From positions 1-64,000 of the forward strand of contig NW_026614298.1 in the NCBI RefSeq assembly GCF_026230105.1: 64,000 nucleotides of DNA. Reading direction: 5' to 3'. A program made the translations under genes and the position numbers. Position 1 is the stretch's first letter; every line of letters starts with the position of its first letter. The DNA is from Diorhabda sublineata (taxonomy: Eukaryota > Arthropoda > Insecta > Coleoptera > Chrysomelidae). A model generated the notes under the pieces. That model worked only from the letters and a program-made list of their open reading frames with translations, was not told the DNA's origin and did no database searches. Shown piece by piece: positions 62,046-64,000 of this stretch.

Positions 62046-64000
62046 TAAACATTTCTCATATATTTGAGTGAGTTTGCATCTAACTTTGTCAGATATCATC
62101 GAATAACATCGATTGAAGCCCATTGAGGTCAACGTTCACTTTGTGTTAATTGAAAATTTTCAAAGTCTAACTTCCTAATTTGAAGTCGAATTTCAACATT
62201 TCTCATATATTTGAGTGAGTTTGCATCTAACTTTGTCAGATATCATCGAATAACATCGATTGAAGCCCATTGAGGTCAACTGTCACTTTGTGTTAATTGA
62301 AAATTTTCAAAATCTAACTTCCTAATTTGGAGTCGAATTTCAACATTTCTCATATATTTGAGTGAGTTTGCATCTAACTTTGTCAGATATCATCGAATAA
62401 CATCGATTGAAGCCCATTGAGGTCAACTGTCACTTTGTGTTAATTGAAAATTTTCAAAGTCTAACTTCCTAATTTGGAGTCGAATTAAACATTTCTCATA
62501 TATTTGAGTGAGTTTGCATCTAACTTTGTCAGATATCATCGAATAACATCGATTGAAGCCCATTGAGGTCAACTGTCACTTTGTGTTAATTGAAAATTTT
62601 CAAAGTCTAACTTCCTAATTTGGAGTCGAATTTCAACATTTCTCATATGTTTGAGTGAGTTTGCATCTAACTTTGTCAGATATCATCGAATAACATCGAT
62701 TGAAGCCCATTGAGGTCAACTGTCACTTTGTGTTAATTGAAAATTTTCAAAATCTAACTTCCTAATTTGGAGTCGAATTTCAACATTTCTCATATTTTGG
62801 GTGAGTTTGCATCTAACTTTGTCAGATATCATCGAATAACATCGATTGAAGCCCGTTGAGGTCAACTGTCACTTTGTGTTAATTGAAAATTTTCAAAGTC
62901 TAACTTCCTAATTTGAAGTCGAATTTCAACATTTCTCATATATTTGAGTGAGTTTGCATCTAACTTTGTCAGATATCATCGAATAACATCGATTGAAGCC
63001 CATTGAGGTCAACTGTCACTTTGTGTTAATTGAAAATTTTCAAAGTCTAACTTCCTAATTTGGAGTCGAATTAAACATTTCTCATATATTTGAGTGAGTT
63101 TGCATCTAACTTTGTCAGATATCATCGAATAACATCGATTGAAGCCCATTGAGGTCAACGTTCACTTTGTGTTAATTGAAAATTTTCAAAGTCTAACTTC
63201 CTAATTTGAAGTCGAATTTCAACATTTCTCATATATTTGAGTGAGTTTGCATCTAACTTTGTCAGATATCATCGAATAACATCGATTGAAGCCCATTGAG
63301 GTCAACTGTCACTTTGTGTTAATTGAAAATTTTCAAAATCTAACTTCCTAATTTGGAGTCGAATTTCAACATTTCTCATATATTTGAGTGAGTTTGCATC
63401 TAACTTTGTCAGATATCATCGAATAACATCGATTGAAGCCCATTGAGGTCAACTGTCACTTTGTGTTAATTGAAAATTTTCAAAGTCTAACTTCCTAATT
63501 TGGAGTCGAATTAAACATTTCTCATATATTTGAGTGAGTTTGCATCTAACTTTGTCAGATATCATCGAATAACATCGATTGAAGCCCATTGAGGTCAACT
63601 GTCACTTTGTGTTAATTGAAAATTTTCAAAGTCTAACTTCCTAATTTGGAGTCGAATTTCAACATTTCTCATATATTTGAGTGAGTTTGCATCTAACTTT
63701 GTCAGATATCATCGAATAACATCGATTGAAGCCCATTGAGGTCAACTGTCACTTTGTGTTAATTGAAAATTTTCAAAATCTAACTTCCTAATTTGGAGTC
63801 GAATTTCAACATTTCTCATATTTTGGGTGAGTTTGCATCTAACTTTGTCAGATATCATCGAATAACATCGATTGAAGCCCGTTGAGGTCAACTGTCACTT
63901 TGTGTTAATTGAAAATTTTCAAAGTCTAACTTCCTAATTTGAAGTCGAATTTCAACATTTCTCATATATTTGAGTGAGTTTGCATCTAACTTTGTCAGAT
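62046..64000 (+). repeat. 7-mer HOR, 1026 bp, about 1.9 copies
   Basis: Marks repeat at exactly 1026 bp: ttaaac (62046/63072 and 62486/63512), caacgttcac (62132/63158) and catattttggg (62791/63817). The length is seven units minus three, matching two ttaaac losses and the shortened catattttggg unit. One difference is catatgtttg at about 62647 in the first copy. An earlier ancestor of the caacgttcac unit lies at 61692, 440 bp upstream of 62132. The second copy runs off the window end. A lone catattttggg unit near 837 resembles this family. Confidence 0.9.

Larger units (their letters stand above)
1..64000 (+). repeat. Tandem satellite array, 147-bp monomer, fills the window
   Basis: The same 147-bp unit recurs head to tail from the first to the last base, about 435 copies with no inversion and no interruption by foreign sequence. 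Unit starts at 1, 148 and 295 set the period. A consensus monomer has 48 G/C of 147 bases (about 33%). Copies usually differ from it at a few positions; indels are mostly one base, so phase is kept for kilobases. No gene, transposon, tRNA or rRNA is visible anywhere, so this entry accounts for the whole gene-free span. Arrays of this kind are typical of centromeres or heterochromatin blocks in eukaryotes, and the length equals the DNA wrapped by a nucleosome core. Centromere identity, host species and transcription cannot be read from the sequence. Both window edges lie inside the array. Confidence 0.99.

Noticed and set aside
1..64000. CRISPR array
   Set aside because: Repeats are directly adjacent 147-bp units with no unique spacers and no cas genes; the variation is point substitutions in shared sequence.
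1..64000. CENP-B box
   Set aside because: I found no match to the 17-bp human CENP-B box core (TTCG....A..CGGG) in the monomer; CGGG does not occur in the consensus.
1..64000. Naming the host species from the satellite (for example strawberry, poplar or another plant with units near 147 bp)
   Set aside because: Monomer length alone is not diagnostic and I cannot match the sequence with confidence from memory. A search of the consensus against plant satellite collections would decide it.
1..64000. Inverted monomer orientation or a dyad switch point in the array
   Set aside because: All units read in the + direction; no reverse-complement monomer was seen.

Overview
The whole 64-kb window is one uninterrupted, head-to-tail satellite DNA array. 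The repeat unit is 147 bp, about 33% G+C, and all of the roughly 435 copies lie in the same orientation. I found no protein-coding gene, RNA gene, transposon, CRISPR array or unique flanking DNA. Both window edges cut through monomers, so the array continues beyond them. A long AT-rich tandem array of nucleosome-length monomers points to eukaryotic centromeric or pericentromeric heterochromatin. A plant is my best guess, because plant centromere satellites of about 150-180 bp are common. The sequence alone does not name a species, and centromere function is an inference.

Monomers are numbered here from the motif aacatc (base 1) to base 147. They share a backbone and differ at about 20 recurrent diagnostic positions. 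The most distinct family, called the C block here, carries c7, t24, c36-a37, t66 and c72 together, and is usually preceded by an a or g at base 140 of the upstream monomer. Other recurrent marks are TGACGTCA at bases 20-27, a/t at base 15, a/g at base 18, t at base 114, a one-base loss near 116-118 (gagttgc), a one-base loss near base 61 (aaatct), and a ttaaac variant near base 90.

The order of variants shows nested higher-order repeats (HORs) whose period changes along the window. Approximate layout: 0.15-2.3 kb, C-free monomers with an 8-mer echo (1175 bp); 2.35-4.1 kb, 4-mer (588 bp); 6.0-8.9 kb, trimers (441 bp) inside a 14-mer echo (2058 bp); 9.0-10.1 kb, 5-mer (735 bp); 10.1-12.0 kb, 7-mer (1029 bp); 13.0-18.6 kb, 19-mer tandem duplication (2788 bp) with one mismatch noticed; 18.4-20.3 kb, 7-mer (1028 bp); 21.7-26.6 kb, 2208-bp blocks that look identical at 2644-bp spacing; 28.2-30.8 kb, three 6-mers (881 bp); 31-54 kb, a long-range repeat of 8220 bp (about 56 monomers) enclosing a 12-mer duplication (1761 bp); 54.3-57.3 kb, a mixed block; 57.3-64 kb, C-free monomers with 5-mer-like (about 734 bp) and 7-mer (1026 bp) structure.

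The history this suggests is repeated unequal crossing-over or replication-slippage duplication of multi-monomer blocks, followed by monomer-scale deletions and short conversion events. Recent blocks in the interior are nearly identical, while C-free monomer sets occur near both edges. The two open frames of 68 codons are chance by-products of satellite variants and are not annotated as genes.
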